Under the pieces are notes generated by a model, which searched no databases, was not told where the DNA came from, and saw nothing but the letters and a program-made list of their open reading frames with translations. From the NCBI GenBank assembly GCA_963511305.1, contig CAUPIJ010000010.1, positions 1 to 59,433 of the forward strand: DNA of 59,433 bases, read 5' to 3'. Positions 1 through 8,655 of the stretch are shown one piece after another. The DNA comes from Propionimicrobium sp963511305 (lineage in GTDB: Bacteria > Actinomycetota > Actinomycetes > Propionibacteriales > Propionibacteriaceae). The position numbers and the translations under genes were made by a program. The number at the start of each line of letters is the position of its first letter. Positions within the stretch are counted from its first letter, which is position 1.

Positions 1-131
1 GGGGGCCCCCCCCCAGTTTTCGGGCGATCCCCCTCTTCCTGCGCCCGCCCCCCTCTGCCGGCGGCGCCGCCCCCCCCCCCCCCCCCGGCGCGGGGGGGGG
101 GGGGGGGGGGCCCCCCCCCCCCCCCCCCCTT
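1..131. other. Homopolymeric G/C contig-end sequence, probable artefact
   Basis: The stretch is made almost entirely of C and G runs, including two runs of about 20 identical bases back to back at about 91-129. It has no codon structure, and the normal coding texture of the neighbouring minus-strand gene begins just after it. Such blocks are typical of low-quality read ends or a contig terminus. I see no gene here. Confidence 0.7.
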
Positions 132-169
132 TTGTTTGCTCTGTTACCGTTGCCCGGCTAATACCCGCC

Positions 170-1951
170 CTACTCCCCGATCGTGTAGCCGCGTGGGGTG
201 CCGGGTTTGCGCTCCGACCTCGAAATCACCTTGCGCTGAGACGGCGCGTTGGCCTTGCGCTTGGCTTCCTCCAGCTCCTTCTTGGCGTCGGCCTGGCGCT
301 CCATCATCTCCTCGGTGTTGACGCCACCAGAGCGCGCGACAAAATAGGCGATGAGAAGGATCACGACGCTGATCCACGGGCTGAGCCCGAAGACCAGCGG
401 CAGCACGGTGACGGCCACGATGTCGAAGCCACGCAACAGGTTGACGATCATGCCGGTTGGCAGCGCACCCATGCCGGTGGCGAGCATCGGCGCAGAGTAG
501 TCCGGCGGACGGGCGCTGACCCAGCGGATCGCGGCGACGTAGCCGGTGCCCGCGGTGATGGCCGCCAGCAGGAACGAGCGCGCTATGGTCTGTGAGGTGA
601 CGGTCTCGTCCGAGAACAGGAAGGCCGGCGTCACCATGATTGCCCAGCCCAGGGCCAGCACTCCGGGCAAGATGGTGGCGGCGGAGCGCAGCTCACTGTT
701 GCCCATCGGGAACGACCTGGCTAGACCCTTCGTGCGGGTCAGCACGCGAAGCGAGTCGAAGAACGGGATCATCACGAACAGCATCAGCAGCGCCGAGATC
801 AACACCCCGAAGACGCCCATACCCAGCGCCTCGGTGGCGTACGGCACAACGCCGGAAACCGCCAGCACGATCAGGTTCAGCGGGTTGCGCACCAGCCGCT
901 GAACGTCACGCCAGATGATCGCCTGGCTGCGGATGCCCTTGCCGCGCTTGGGCCGCACGTGGCCGCGAGCAAGGTATTTGCGTTCGACCAGGATGTCTCG
1001 CATCAGCGAGAAGTCGAGCGCGAATGCGGCACCCTGCATGCCAGAGAGAAGATCGCCGCCGCTGACCAGTCGGGCCCGGCGCAGGCGGTTCAGCCGTCCG
1101 AACGAGATCACGGCGAAAACCATCAGCAGCACGCCGGCGGCCCCCAAGGAGACATAAGAAGAGGACAGGCTCGCGTCAGGGTTGACCGAAAGACCGAGCC
1201 AGCCCACCGAAATCGAGATGACCGCCAGCAGTACGGCGGTCGCGAGCGCTCCGAGCAGGCCCTGCACGACGTTCAGCAGAACCGGGGAGCCGCCCTGCTG
1301 TGAGGCGGCGAAGGCCGTCGCGGCGCTCGAGCTAAGGCCCGCGGCCAGGCCCCAGACGGCGGCGGAGGCGAGCGAAAGGCCTAGCAGGACGCTGATTAGC
1401 ATCGTCAGCGCGCCGGCCACCACGAAGCTCAGCACCAGCACTCCGGCCAGACGCTTGGCCAATACCCGGCTGCGACGAATCGGGGCGTCTAGCAGCCATG
1501 AGCCCTCTGCCGCGGAGGCCACCACCGGGCCGAAAATCTTAGAGAGGCTGATGGCCAGCAGCGTCGTGGTCGCCACCAGCAGCCATGGCACCAGCGACTT
1601 CGCGGTGGTGCAGCCGACGCTGGTGCAGCCCGCCGCGGTGTTCTGGGCCTCCATTATGCCGCCGACCAGCATCGCGCCGATCACCAGTATCGAGAAAACC
1701 ACGTTGTAACCGTTGGTGATGGCGTCCCAGATGGTTCGGGTTGCCCTGCCCTTACGCCAGTCGCGCATCAGCAACAGCAGCGAGCGCTCGTCGGCTAGGC
1801 CGACCTCGTAGTCCTCTACGTCGGCAAAATCATCAAACTCGTATTCCGCGATCGCGGCCGCCCTGGCCTCGGCGAGCTCTTCGGCGGAGGGCTGCGGAGC
1901 TTGCTGCTTTTGGGGCTGCTGCCTGGCCCTTCTCCTGCGACGCCTGCTCAC
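170..1951 (-). CDS. Multi-spanning membrane protein, ABC-2-like permease (DUF6297-like)
   Basis: A 593-residue protein. The N-terminus is Arg-rich (five consecutive Arg at residues 3-7) and Gln/Pro-rich and probably cytoplasmic. About 12 hydrophobic segments begin near residue 85, and the C-terminal ~50 residues are charged. The start is GTG at 1949-1951 and overlaps the stop of the upstream ABC ATPase by 4 nt (GTGA), so the two are translationally coupled and should form one exporter. The substrate is unknown. The topology resembles actinobacterial DUF6297 proteins that pair with ABC ATPases; this family call is from memory of the architecture, not from a search. No catalytic motif is visible. 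Confidence 0.75.
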   Translation of the reverse strand: MSRRRRRRARQQPQKQQAPQPSAEELAEARAAAIAEYEFDDFADVEDYEVGLADERSLLLLMRDWRKGRATRTIWDAITNGYNVVFSILVIGAMLVGGIMEAQNTAAGCTSVGCTTAKSLVPWLLVATTTLLAISLSKIFGPVVASAAEGSWLLDAPIRRSRVLAKRLAGVLVLSFVVAGALTMLISVLLGLSLASAAVWGLAAGLSSSAATAFAASQQGGSPVLLNVVQGLLGALATAVLLAVISISVGWLGLSVNPDASLSSSYVSLGAAGVLLMVFAVISFGRLNRLRRARLVSGGDLLSGMQGAAFALDFSLMRDILVERKYLARGHVRPKRGKGIRSQAIIWRDVQRLVRNPLNLIVLAVSGVVPYATEALGMGVFGVLISALLMLFVMIPFFDSLRVLTRTKGLARSFPMGNSELRSAATILPGVLALGWAIMVTPAFLFSDETVTSQTIARSFLLAAITAGTGYVAAIRWVSARPPDYSAPMLATGMGALPTGMIVNLLRGFDIVAVTVLPLVFGLSPWISVVILLIAYFVARSGGVNTEEMMERQADAKKELEEAKRKANAPSQRKVISRSERKPGTPRGYTIGE

Positions 1952-2625
1952 AGCTGATCGTCCTCCACCAGCGACTGACTGACCTCGGCCTCAGCGCCGA
2001 CTCGCACCAGGCGGGCACCGACGGCCTCGACCAGGCTCGGCTCGTGGCTGGCCATCACCACCGCCAGACCCTTGGAGACCTCATGCTTCAGGCGCTGACC
2101 AAGCCAGGCCACGCCCTCGACGTCCAGGCGCTGCTCGGGCTCATCTAGCACCAGCAGCTTCTTGGGACGCACGAATGCCGTAGCCAGAGCAAGCCTGCGG
2201 CGCTGACCACTGGACAGCGTGCCGGGCAGCTGGCTGGATTGCGGCACCAGGTTAACCTCCTCTAGCACCGCGTCGACCAGGTCGTCAGGATCCTCCAGGC
2301 CGTGCGCGCGGGCCAACAGGTCTAGGTGCTCGACCACCGAGAGATCGGGAAAGAAATCCAGGTCGTCAATAACGGTGGCCACGTCCGTGCGGAACTGAGC
2401 ATCAGCCTCGTTCACCTTGTTGCCGAGCACCTCGATGCGTCCCTCGCTAGGGCGGTCAGCTCCGATCAGGCACCGCAGGATGGTCGACTTGCCCGAACCG
2501 TTACGCCCGGTGAGCGCGACCGCCTCGCCGGAATGTACTTTTAGGTTGAAACCATCGACGATGATGTGATCGCCGTACTTCTTAGTTAGGTCGGTGACTC
2601 TCAGCACCAGTTCTCGCTTGGCCAT
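1948..2625 (-). CDS. ABC transporter ATP-binding protein
   Basis: A 225-residue single-domain ABC ATPase. Visible motifs are Walker A GRNGSGKST (about residues 40-48), an LSSGQRRR signature and the Walker B/D-loop LLVLDEPEQRLD. It presumably energises the membrane protein encoded directly downstream, which it overlaps by 4 nt. I chose ATG 2625 (MAKRELVLRV). The open frame runs 34 codons further upstream, but that extension is Cys-rich, has no family homology and would run into the divergent promoter region of menG. The 112-nt gap to menG must carry both divergent promoters. The transported substrate is unknown. Confidence 0.85.
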   Translation of the reverse strand: MAKRELVLRVTDLTKKYGDHIIVDGFNLKVHSGEAVALTGRNGSGKSTILRCLIGADRPSEGRIEVLGNKVNEADAQFRTDVATVIDDLDFFPDLSVVEHLDLLARAHGLEDPDDLVDAVLEEVNLVPQSSQLPGTLSSGQRRRLALATAFVRPKKLLVLDEPEQRLDVEGVAWLGQRLKHEVSKGLAVVMASHEPSLVEAVGARLVRVGAEAEVSQSLVEDDQL

Positions 2626-2737
2626 GTGCCTATTCTTCCCCCTATCGCCAAACGGCACCAACCTGCACGCTCCGCAAATGCAAGATACCTCGGCGTCCGG
2701 TAGGTGCAACGTTTTAATTTGTGGCAACCTTTATATC

Positions 2738-3430
2738 GTGTCGAAGAGAGCAGACCTAGGAAAAAAGACGGCAGACGTGGCCGCGATGTTCGACGGCGTT
2801 GCGAAGCGCTACGACCTGATGAACGACCTGATGAGCTTTGGCCAGGTCAGGCTTTGGCGTCGCGAAACCGTGCGCGCCATCGCCCCCAACGAGGCACAGC
2901 TGATTCTGGATCTGGCCGGCGGCACCGGAATGTCCAGCCAGGCCATCCGCAAGGAGGGCGCCGAGGTCATCCCCACCGACATCTCGCTGGGCATGCTCGC
3001 TGAGGGCAAGCGCCGCTTCCCCGAGATCACTTTCGTGGGCGGCAACGCGCTCAGCCTGCCCTACAAGGACGACTCCTTCGACGCTGTCACCATCAGCTAC
3101 GGGCTGCGCAATGTGCAAGACACCGAGTCCGCGCTCAAAGAGATGTTGCGCGTCACCCGACCCGGCGGCCGCGTGGTGATCGCGGAATTTTCCACCCCAA
3201 CCTGGGCACCGTTTCGAGCCCTCTACAATTTCTATCTGGGGCGCATCATGCCGTCGCTGGAAAGATTCAGCAGCAACGACGCAGCATACGACTACCTGGT
3301 GGAATCCATTCTCAACTGGCCCGATCAGCAGGGCCTCGCCGACTTGCTAAGCACCGCGGGCTGGAGCAACGTCGAGTGGAAGAATCTGACGGGCGGCATC
3401 GTCGCCCTGCACCGCGGCTGGAAGCTGTGA
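2738..3430 (+). CDS. menG: Demethylmenaquinone methyltransferase
   Basis: A 230-residue SAM-dependent methyltransferase of the UbiE/MenG family, catalysing the last step of menaquinone synthesis, C-methylation of demethylmenaquinone at the membrane. Motif I LDLAGGTG lies at residues 57-64. The family signatures YDLMNDLMSFG near the N-terminus and SYGLRNVQD in the middle are present, and the protein ends HRGWKL. I chose GTG 2738 because the family usually starts shortly before the AAMFDGVAKRYD block; the longer frame to 2594 adds unrelated residues. It is divergent from the ABC pair and couples to the nuclease gene by a GTGA overlap at 3427-3430. The other men genes lie 3' of that nuclease on the opposite strand. 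Confidence 0.93.
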   Translation: MSKRADLGKKTADVAAMFDGVAKRYDLMNDLMSFGQVRLWRRETVRAIAPNEAQLILDLAGGTGMSSQAIRKEGAEVIPTDISLGMLAEGKRRFPEITFVGGNALSLPYKDDSFDAVTISYGLRNVQDTESALKEMLRVTRPGGRVVIAEFSTPTWAPFRALYNFYLGRIMPSLERFSSNDAAYDYLVESILNWPDQQGLADLLSTAGWSNVEWKNLTGGIVALHRGWKL

Positions 3431-5199
3431 GCAAGTCTGAGAACCTTAACTTCAGACTTTCGGCGAAGGCGGCCATCAGCTGCCCGGTTAAGGTTCAGAA
3501 CGAATTTGACCCGCTGTCCACCATTTCGGTCGACGCGGAGGGGCCCGGCCGCACCGACCCAAACATCTTAGAGTCGATGCGCAGGAGCGCGGCAGAATTC
3601 AGGACGGCAGTGCTGGACATCCTGGCGCTGCAGCCGAACACCGCCGACCTGCGCAACCTGGCGCTGACTAGCTATAACCTGCGGATGCAGGCCACCAGGC
3701 TGGCCGCGGAATCCGGCCAGCAGCTGATCATCGCGCCCGTCCTACCCTACGACGAAGAGAACCACCGCGAGGGCAACCCGGACCTGCTGGTTCGCTGCGT
3801 CGATCAACCAGACGGCAAGCCTCGTTACGCGCCGGCGATCGTCCGCAACCACCGGGGGCTGGAACGCAGCGAGCACCCAGAGCCCACCTACATAAACTGG
3901 CTCTCCTCACCGGGCACGGAAAACGTGCACGTTGCTCCGGGCGCGCAGTTTCGCTACAACCGCGAGGCCGATCTGCTCGAGCTGGCTCACTACTGGCGTC
4001 TGATGGAGGCGGCCGGATGGGCCGGCTACCGCAGGGGCGGGGTGATCGGCAGCGACAGGATCGTCGACAAGACCGGCGAAAAGGTGCTTAAGGGCAACGA
4101 AGAGGTTGCTTCGCTGCAGGGCGTGGTGATCTCGTGGGCGGAACTCGACGCCCCGAAGATCCGCACGTTCGCGAACAAAGCCGCAACGAAGTTCCGCTAT
4201 CACTCCGCACTTTCTCGCTACGACCACGAGTTCGCGTTTCGGGTTAAGGTGGCCCAAAACGCTCTGGCCGGCAAGTGCATGGTGGAACCCATCGTCATCG
4301 ACGAGTGTGAGGGCTGCAAGTGGTGGCCATACTGCTCCAGGCAGCTGGCCGACGCCGACCTGAGCCTGCGCATCGAAAAGGCGCCACTAGACCCGCGCGA
4401 AGTTTCGGCGCTGCGCTCGCTGGGCATCCACACCATCCAGGATCTAGCGGAGGCCGACGAGAAGCTGCTGCACGAAGAATACCTGCCGCAAGTTCAGCAC
4501 CGCGCCCACACCGAGCTGCGCCTCAAACGAGCCCGCAAGCGCGCGGGAATGATGGTTCGGGGCGTCGAGCTGGAACGTACCACGCAGGGCCCGCTCAAGC
4601 TGCCGGACAGTCGCTTCGAGATCGACCTGGACATCGAGTCGAACGTCAACGACAAGATCTACCTGTGGGGAATGCTGGTCACCGACCGCGAAAACCCTGA
4701 GCCGCGGAGCCACTACGTGAACTTCGTGGCATTCGAGGAGCTGACGCACGAGACCGAGGCCAAGCTGGCCGAGCAGGCCCTGAGCTGGCTCTACGACTTT
4801 TTGATCGACCACCCCGGCTCGATGGTCTACCACTACTCCGATTACGAGCGCACCCACATCAGACGGGTCGCACGGCGAATCAAGGAGCCGAAGGTCAAGA
4901 AGCTGGTGCGGCTGATCAGGACGCGCTTCTTCGATCTGTTCGCCGTGATGAATAAGAACTTCTTCGGCACCCATGGCCTGGGGCTGAAGGCCATCGCAAC
5001 CAGGAGCGTCGGCTTCAAGTGGCGAGACGAGAGCCCGAGCGGGCTGAATTCGCAGTCCTGGTTCGACCTGGCAGTGACCTCTGGGGACAAAGCGGTGCGC
5101 GAGCGCTATCGGGTGCGGCTGCTCGAGTACAACGAGGACGACACCCGCGCCACGCTGGCCCTGCGCGAGTGGCTGCGTGAAAACTACGCTCAGCGGTAG
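3427..5199 (+). CDS. TM0106-family RecB-like nuclease with RNase H-like domain
   Basis: About 590 residues. The N-terminal half resembles a RecB-type nuclease and ends in the cysteine cluster CEGCKWWPYC (about residues 294-303), typical of a metal or Fe-S site in this family. A helix-hairpin-helix-like stretch follows (SLGIHTIQDLAEAD). The C-terminal half is a YprB-type RNase H-like/DEDD exonuclease domain: FEIDLDIES near residue 396, YHYSDYERTHI, and a final EYNEDDTRATLAL. It probably acts on nucleic-acid ends in repair. GTG 3427 overlaps the menG stop; the longer frame from 3376 lies inside menG. Its end overlaps that of convergent menD by 10 nt. There is no evident functional link to menaquinone. 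Confidence 0.85.
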   Translation: MSKSENLNFRLSAKAAISCPVKVQNEFDPLSTISVDAEGPGRTDPNILESMRRSAAEFRTAVLDILALQPNTADLRNLALTSYNLRMQATRLAAESGQQLIIAPVLPYDEENHREGNPDLLVRCVDQPDGKPRYAPAIVRNHRGLERSEHPEPTYINWLSSPGTENVHVAPGAQFRYNREADLLELAHYWRLMEAAGWAGYRRGGVIGSDRIVDKTGEKVLKGNEEVASLQGVVISWAELDAPKIRTFANKAATKFRYHSALSRYDHEFAFRVKVAQNALAGKCMVEPIVIDECEGCKWWPYCSRQLADADLSLRIEKAPLDPREVSALRSLGIHTIQDLAEADEKLLHEEYLPQVQHRAHTELRLKRARKRAGMMVRGVELERTTQGPLKLPDSRFEIDLDIESNVNDKIYLWGMLVTDRENPEPRSHYVNFVAFEELTHETEAKLAEQALSWLYDFLIDHPGSMVYHYSDYERTHIRRVARRIKEPKVKKLVRLIRTRFFDLFAVMNKNFFGTHGLGLKAIATRSVGFKWRDESPSGLNSQSWFDLAVTSGDKAVRERYRVRLLEYNEDDTRATLALREWLRENYAQR

Positions 5200-6752
5200 A
5201 GGCGCACCACGACGATGCCGACGCCGCAAATCGGCTTTGACAAGGCATCTCGCAGCTCTTGGGGGCTGCTAACCACGACGCTTGACAGGCCGTAGCCGGC
5301 GGCAATCGCTGCCAGATCATGGCCGTGCGGCATCGCGAAGGCCTCCCCGAAGACGTCCTCGAAGTCTGGCGCGCCGACCTCCAGCGAGCGGAAGATCGCT
5401 CCGCCGTCGTCGTCGAGCACCCCCACGCGCAGATCTGGCTCGGGCTGACCGGCCGGGATGAGCAGCGCGCCTGCGTCGTAGAGGAAGGTCAGGTCGCCGA
5501 TCAGCGCGGCAGTGGGCTGGCCGCTGGCCAGGGCGATACCGCCAGCGGTGGCGATGGCACCGTCGATGCCGGCCAGGCCACGATTCGCGTAAGCGTTCGT
5601 TTCCGGCCAGGAGCGGGCGGCGTCGGCGTAGCGGATCGAGTTGGAAGAACCTAAGAAGACATTTTCCGGTGCCGCCGCCAGGAACTCCTCGACGAACGCC
5701 TGGGCTCTCGATGGTTTTGATTGGTTTTCGGGGTTCAGCCAGCTGCCCAGCCAGCCTGAGCTATCGGGCTTGAGGCTCACCGCGTCGACGACGGCGTTGA
5801 CGGCTAAACCGGGGTCCGGATAGTCCGCGTGCTCGCCCACCGCCACGATCTGGCGCTCTTGCCCAGAAAGTAACTTTGTTACCGGACGGCTCAGAGTCGG
5901 GTGGCCGTAGACCAGCACCCGGTTGATCTCGTCGTCGCGACCTGCGACAAGCTGTGGAACATAGTTCCAAACCGCGTTCGGGCTACGCCTAGCGTTGCTG
6001 CTGGGCTCGGCGAACAGCGGCAGCCCGGCATGCTCGGCCACCCGCGCGGCCTGGCGACCGACCTCGGGTGAGGCGTCCCCGGCCAGCACCACTGTGCCGG
6101 GGACGTAATCCAGCTTCTCGCAGATCGGCGGACGCGCTGCGGGCAGCTCGAAGTCAGCCACATATCTCTGGATCAACCTACCCAGACCATCCTGCTCGCC
6201 CCCGCCTTTACCTGGCAGCAGCGGCACGTCCAGGCCGAGGTTCAGCTGGATCGGACCCGGACGCGAAGTGCGCAAGCCCAGCCCGGAGATCAGCGCTCGG
6301 CGGGTTTGCGCTGCCCAGGCCGCGGGGTTGGCGTCGCTCGAATACAGGTTCGCGGCATGCACGCAGTGCTCGCCGAAGATGCCGCTCTGGAGCGTGGTCT
6401 GGTTGCTGCGCGCGCCGATCAGCGTGGCCGGGCGATCGGCCGAGATCACCACCAGGCAGACGCCGCTGGCGTGCGCCTCCATCACCGCGGGCAGTAAATT
6501 GCCAACCGCGCTGCCCGAAGTCACCACCACCGCGCAGACGCCCTTTACCTTGGCCACTCCGAGCGCCAGGAATCCCGCGACGCGCTCGTCCATGCGCCGA
6601 TGCAGCTGTATCTGTCCCTCGCGACCAGCCCTGACTAGGGATATCGAAAGCGGGGTGTTGCGCGAACCTGGGCAAAGCACGAAGTCCTCCACCCCGCAGG
6701 CCACCAGGCTGGCCAGCACCGTGCGGCTCAGCCGCCAGGAATCGCCACTCAC
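5190..6752 (-). CDS. menD: 2-succinyl-5-enolpyruvyl-6-hydroxy-3-cyclohexene-1-carboxylate synthase
   Basis: A 520-residue thiamine-diphosphate enzyme that joins isochorismate and 2-oxoglutarate. The N-terminal FVLCPGSRNTPLS motif, the MDERVAGFLALG stretch, VTSGSAVGNLLPAV and the C-terminal GIDGAIATA / ALIGDLTFLYD (ThDP-binding region) are all present. It is slightly shorter than E. coli MenD (556), as in many actinobacteria. GTG 6752 overlaps the stop of menC by 4 nt. It is the last gene of the menE-menA-menC-menD operon and ends tail-to-tail with the nuclease gene, with a 10-nt overlap, so no separate terminator fits between them. Confidence 0.95.
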   Translation of the reverse strand: MSGDSWRLSRTVLASLVACGVEDFVLCPGSRNTPLSISLVRAGREGQIQLHRRMDERVAGFLALGVAKVKGVCAVVVTSGSAVGNLLPAVMEAHASGVCLVVISADRPATLIGARSNQTTLQSGIFGEHCVHAANLYSSDANPAAWAAQTRRALISGLGLRTSRPGPIQLNLGLDVPLLPGKGGGEQDGLGRLIQRYVADFELPAARPPICEKLDYVPGTVVLAGDASPEVGRQAARVAEHAGLPLFAEPSSNARRSPNAVWNYVPQLVAGRDDEINRVLVYGHPTLSRPVTKLLSGQERQIVAVGEHADYPDPGLAVNAVVDAVSLKPDSSGWLGSWLNPENQSKPSRAQAFVEEFLAAAPENVFLGSSNSIRYADAARSWPETNAYANRGLAGIDGAIATAGGIALASGQPTAALIGDLTFLYDAGALLIPAGQPEPDLRVGVLDDDGGAIFRSLEVGAPDFEDVFGEAFAMPHGHDLAAIAAGYGLSSVVVSSPQELRDALSKPICGVGIVVVRLYR

Positions 6753-7714
6753 GCTGCCTCCTCAGAAACGATCTCGCGGCAGCGCTCCAATCGCTCCCGC
6801 CACCAGCGAGCGCGCGGCTCGGGAGCCGCGTACTCGGCCAACAATTCCTGCGACGGCTCCGGGCAGGGCCCAAGCGTCAGCTCGCCACACTTGGCGATCA
6901 GGGGCTCGGCAACCACGTCTCCGGTGAACAGCCGCACGGTGTTTATGCCGCAGGCCGCGTCGAGACTGGGCAGCAGGCAGGCCGCCCGCAGGCTGGCGTG
7001 AATGCCGACCGAGGTTTCCAGTGCCGAGCTGATCACCACCTTGCGCGGAGCGAGCTTCTCGGCCAGTTCCAGCACCTTCTCTACCCCGCCAAGCGGCTGC
7101 ACCTTCAGCACGACGACATCAGCCGCGTCCAGGGCGGCTGCCCAAAGCGGGTCCTCGGCTCGGCGGATCGACTCGTCCGCCGCGATCGGCACGGTCAAGC
7201 CACTCTTTGCCAGCTCCTTGCGCAGCCGCGCCAATTCCTCGACGCTCGCACAGGGCTGCTCGGCGTATTCCAGACCGACCTCGCCGAGCTTCTCGAGCGC
7301 GCGCAGCGCCTCGGGCACGCTCCAGGAGCCGTTGGCGTCCACCCGAACCCTGCCCTCGGCACCCAGCTCCCGGCGCACGGCCTTTACCCTGGTCACGTCA
7401 TCTTCAAGGCTCGAGGTGCCGGCCACCTTGACCTTCGCGGTCTTGCACCCGGAACCGGCCACGATCTCGGCCGCCCTTTCGGGCCCAACCTCAGGAACAG
7501 TCACGTTTACCGGCACGCTAGCTCGAAGCGGCTCGCGCCGGTCGGTCAGCTGGCTAAGCGTGGCGCGCAACCAGCGCGAGGCGATCTCGTCGTCGTACTC
7601 GGAAAACGGGCTCCACTCTGCCCACCTGCCGCCGTGCTCAACCAGCACGCCCTCACGCACGTTCAGGCCGCGAAAGGTGTTCTTCAGCGGGATCGAATAA
7701 ACGTGGACGCGCAT
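6749..7714 (-). CDS. menC: o-Succinylbenzoate synthase
   Basis: A 321-residue enolase-superfamily enzyme that dehydrates the MenD/MenH product to o-succinylbenzoate. Metal and catalytic motifs are visible in order: AKVKV (second Lys as base), RVDANGSW, YAEQP, PIAADES and VVLKVQPLGG. The C-terminal 40 residues are charged. The start overlaps the menA stop by one base (TGATG), and its own stop overlaps the menD start (GTGA), so menA, menC and menD are translationally coupled. Confidence 0.94.
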   Translation of the reverse strand: MRVHVYSIPLKNTFRGLNVREGVLVEHGGRWAEWSPFSEYDDEIASRWLRATLSQLTDRREPLRASVPVNVTVPEVGPERAAEIVAGSGCKTAKVKVAGTSSLEDDVTRVKAVRRELGAEGRVRVDANGSWSVPEALRALEKLGEVGLEYAEQPCASVEELARLRKELAKSGLTVPIAADESIRRAEDPLWAAALDAADVVVLKVQPLGGVEKVLELAEKLAPRKVVISSALETSVGIHASLRAACLLPSLDAACGINTVRLFTGDVVAEPLIAKCGELTLGPCPEPSQELLAEYAAPEPRARWWRERLERCREIVSEEAA

Positions 7715-8598
7715 CAGATTGCCGCTATCAGAGTGCCGGCGAAGACGCCCGCCCCGGCGATCAACTCGGCGAAGCTGGTTAGCTTGAGGACTTTCACCAG
7801 CGCCATGCCTGTGACGCCGCTCATCATCCTCACGTCAGCCACGTTCAGCAGCACGATGGCGATCAGCACACCAGGCATCGCCCAAAGCGTCGTCGCGAAG
7901 ATCAGCCACATCAAAAGGACCTGCGATAAGACGGACAGAATCAGGTAGAACCACCGCGAACCACGGTCCCCAAGCCGTACCGAAAGAGTGATCTTGCCGG
8001 ACTTCGCGTCCAGCGGCAGATCTCGCTGGTTATTGCAGACCAAGACCGCGCAGGCTAGGGCCCCCATCGCCACGGCGGCGAGCCAGCCAGAAACCGGCAC
8101 CCGTCCGGCCTGGGTATACGTGGTTCCCGCTGTTGCCACCAGCCCGAAGAAGATGAAGACGAAGACCTCGCCAAGACCCATGTAGCCGTACGGGTGCTTG
8201 CCGCCGGTGTAGAACCAGGCCGCTAGCACGCAGGCCACCCCGACTAGCAGCAGCCACCACTGGCCACTCAGCGCGACCAGCGCCAGCCCGGCCAAGCAGG
8301 CCAGCGCGTAGCAGCAGATCGCGGCCGCCAGCACCTGCTTGGGGCTCGCGGCACCAGAGCCAATCAGCCGCTGCGGACCAACCCGCACGGTGTCGGTGCC
8401 GCGCACGCCGTCGGAATAGTCGTTGGAGAAGTTCACCGCCACCTGCAGAGCCAGGGCGACCAGCGCGGCGAGCAGCGTGCGAAGCCACGAAAGGTGCCCG
8501 ACGCTAGCCGCGACGGCCGCCCCCATCAACACGGGAGCCACCGACGCCGGCAGCGTGCGTAGCCTGGCGCCCTCGATCCATTCAGCAGCAGTAGCCAA
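7714..8598 (-). CDS. menA: 1,4-Dihydroxy-2-naphthoate polyprenyltransferase
   Basis: A 294-residue UbiA-type membrane prenyltransferase that attaches the polyprenyl tail to dihydroxynaphthoate. The first polar motif NFSNDYSDG follows an NR-free helix near residue 65, and the second, NNQRDLPLDAKSGK, lies near residue 190; both are expected to bind Mg2+-prenyl diphosphate. There are about eight to nine hydrophobic helices. It is preceded by menE with a 57-nt gap, which could hold an internal ribosome site (AGGA before the start), and it couples to menC. Length and motifs match the actinobacterial family. Confidence 0.95.
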   Translation of the reverse strand: MATAAEWIEGARLRTLPASVAPVLMGAAVAASVGHLSWLRTLLAALVALALQVAVNFSNDYSDGVRGTDTVRVGPQRLIGSGAASPKQVLAAAICCYALACLAGLALVALSGQWWLLLVGVACVLAAWFYTGGKHPYGYMGLGEVFVFIFFGLVATAGTTYTQAGRVPVSGWLAAVAMGALACAVLVCNNQRDLPLDAKSGKITLSVRLGDRGSRWFYLILSVLSQVLLMWLIFATTLWAMPGVLIAIVLLNVADVRMMSGVTGMALVKVLKLTSFAELIAGAGVFAGTLIAAI

Positions 8599-8655
8599 GA
8601 TTTCCTCCCAAAACTCTGTCTAGCATCATGCCACTAGGCACCGACTTTTTTCGAT

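Noticed and set aside
1..131. Long G and C runs as a possible regulatory or quadruplex element
   Set aside because: Nearly pure homopolymers at the very start of the sequence are better explained as a read or contig-end artefact.
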